This document shows, piece after piece, positions 63,921 to 64,000 of a stretch of DNA of 64,000 nucleotides. Every line of letters begins with the position of its first letter. The first letter of the stretch is position 1. The position numbers were made by a program, and so were the translations under genes. The stretch is from Flagellimonas maritima (GTDB lineage Bacteria; Bacteroidota; Bacteroidia; Flavobacteriales; Flavobacteriaceae). The stretch covers positions 2,165,501 through 2,229,500 of the forward strand of contig NZ_CP030104.1 in the NCBI RefSeq assembly GCF_003269425.1, written 5' to 3'. The notes under the pieces were generated by a model, which did not search any database, was not told the DNA's origin, and saw nothing but the letters and a program-made list of their open reading frames with translations.

Positions 63921-64000
63921 ATGAAATATTTGATGATATTTTTTTTAATGATACCGCTATTTCTAACTGCTCAAAAAGAATTGCACTTAGCTGAAAATAG
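63921..64000 (+). CDS. secreted protein, N-terminus only (cut by window edge)
   Basis: An ATG at 63921 opens 26 codons to the edge. The sequence is a typical signal peptide (MKYLMIFFLMIPLFLTAQ) with a cleavage site after LTA, then KELHLAE. A -7 box lies 23 bases upstream. The product cannot be named. It is divergent from the kinase gene, and so may be a target of that system. Confidence 0.6.
   Translation, partial: MKYLMIFFLMIPLFLTAQKELHLAEN

Noticed and set aside
63806..63994. A 62-codon ORF at the right edge
   Set aside because: It crosses a perfect -7 box and the better signal-peptide ORF starting at 63921 in another frame.
1..64000. CRISPR arrays, prophage, insertion sequences and rRNA
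   Set aside because: I saw no regularly spaced repeats, transposase or integrase genes, phage genes or rRNA on either strand.

Overview
The window reads as a chromosomal piece of a marine-type member of the Bacteroidota, most likely family Flavobacteriaceae. Base composition is AT-rich. Promoters match the Bacteroidota consensus (TTG near -33 and TAnnTTTG near -7) and Shine-Dalgarno sites are mostly missing. Family-typical genes include a SusC-like TonB-dependent receptor, a three-Y/HTH one-component regulator, DnaE with a fused exonuclease, an S16 with a long acidic tail, the hut operon with HutG, and DUF4230, DUF4407 and DUF2490 proteins. The genus cannot be fixed from the sequence alone.

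Layout. 0-11.4 kb (all minus strand): the left edge cuts a SusC-type receptor. Upstream of it lie a membrane-bound propeller/HTH regulator, a sulfatase lipoprotein, a DUF5700 putative metalloprotease and a purple-acid-phosphatase-like enzyme. This is a secreted-hydrolase/uptake region, perhaps the edge of a locus for sulfated glycans. 12-24 kb is mostly housekeeping: an orphan two-gene unit, tRNA-Asp, DUF58, thioredoxin, DnaE, a DUF2383 protein, rpsP-rimM, a small outer-membrane barrel, TrmN6 and an acyl-CoA dehydrogenase. 24-31 kb is the histidine-utilisation operon hutH-hutI-hutU-hutG with a divergent LysR regulator, followed by a nitroreductase. 31.6-34.1 kb carries a DUF456 protein and a BlaI/BlaR1-like pair with three copies of an operator-like repeat. 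34-40 kb carries a TonB-C-like lipoprotein, ruvC, an S23-type four-helix-bundle gene, hemW and a run of small conserved genes. 40-43.6 kb is rmlBACD (dTDP-L-rhamnose). 43.6-49.4 kb has a DUF4407 protein, a dipeptidase, tRNA-Leu, a DUF2490 barrel paired with a lipoprotein beta-carbonic anhydrase, and a small MscS-like channel. 49.7-64 kb looks more accessory: an unknown large lipoprotein, a broken lipocalin-like gene, a Crp-type regulator, a TPR/HTH regulator, sterol desaturase, alpha/beta hydrolase, a MddA-like methyltransferase, a propeller protein, a DinB protein, an MBL hydrolase, RidA, and a LytTR response regulator whose partner kinase is frameshifted.

The best leads are regulatory or decay signals rather than one large new system. 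They are: a one-base frameshift that trims a LytS-type kinase and breaks its 4-nt overlap with its regulator; two inverted repeats exactly 21 bp apart upstream of the barrel/carbonic-anhydrase operon; three AACTA-N6-TAGTT operators at the blaI promoter; a possible small RNA next to hutG; a structured rpsP leader; and an orphan two-gene unit with an acidic Cys/Gly-rich protein. I saw no CRISPR array, prophage, IS element or rRNA.
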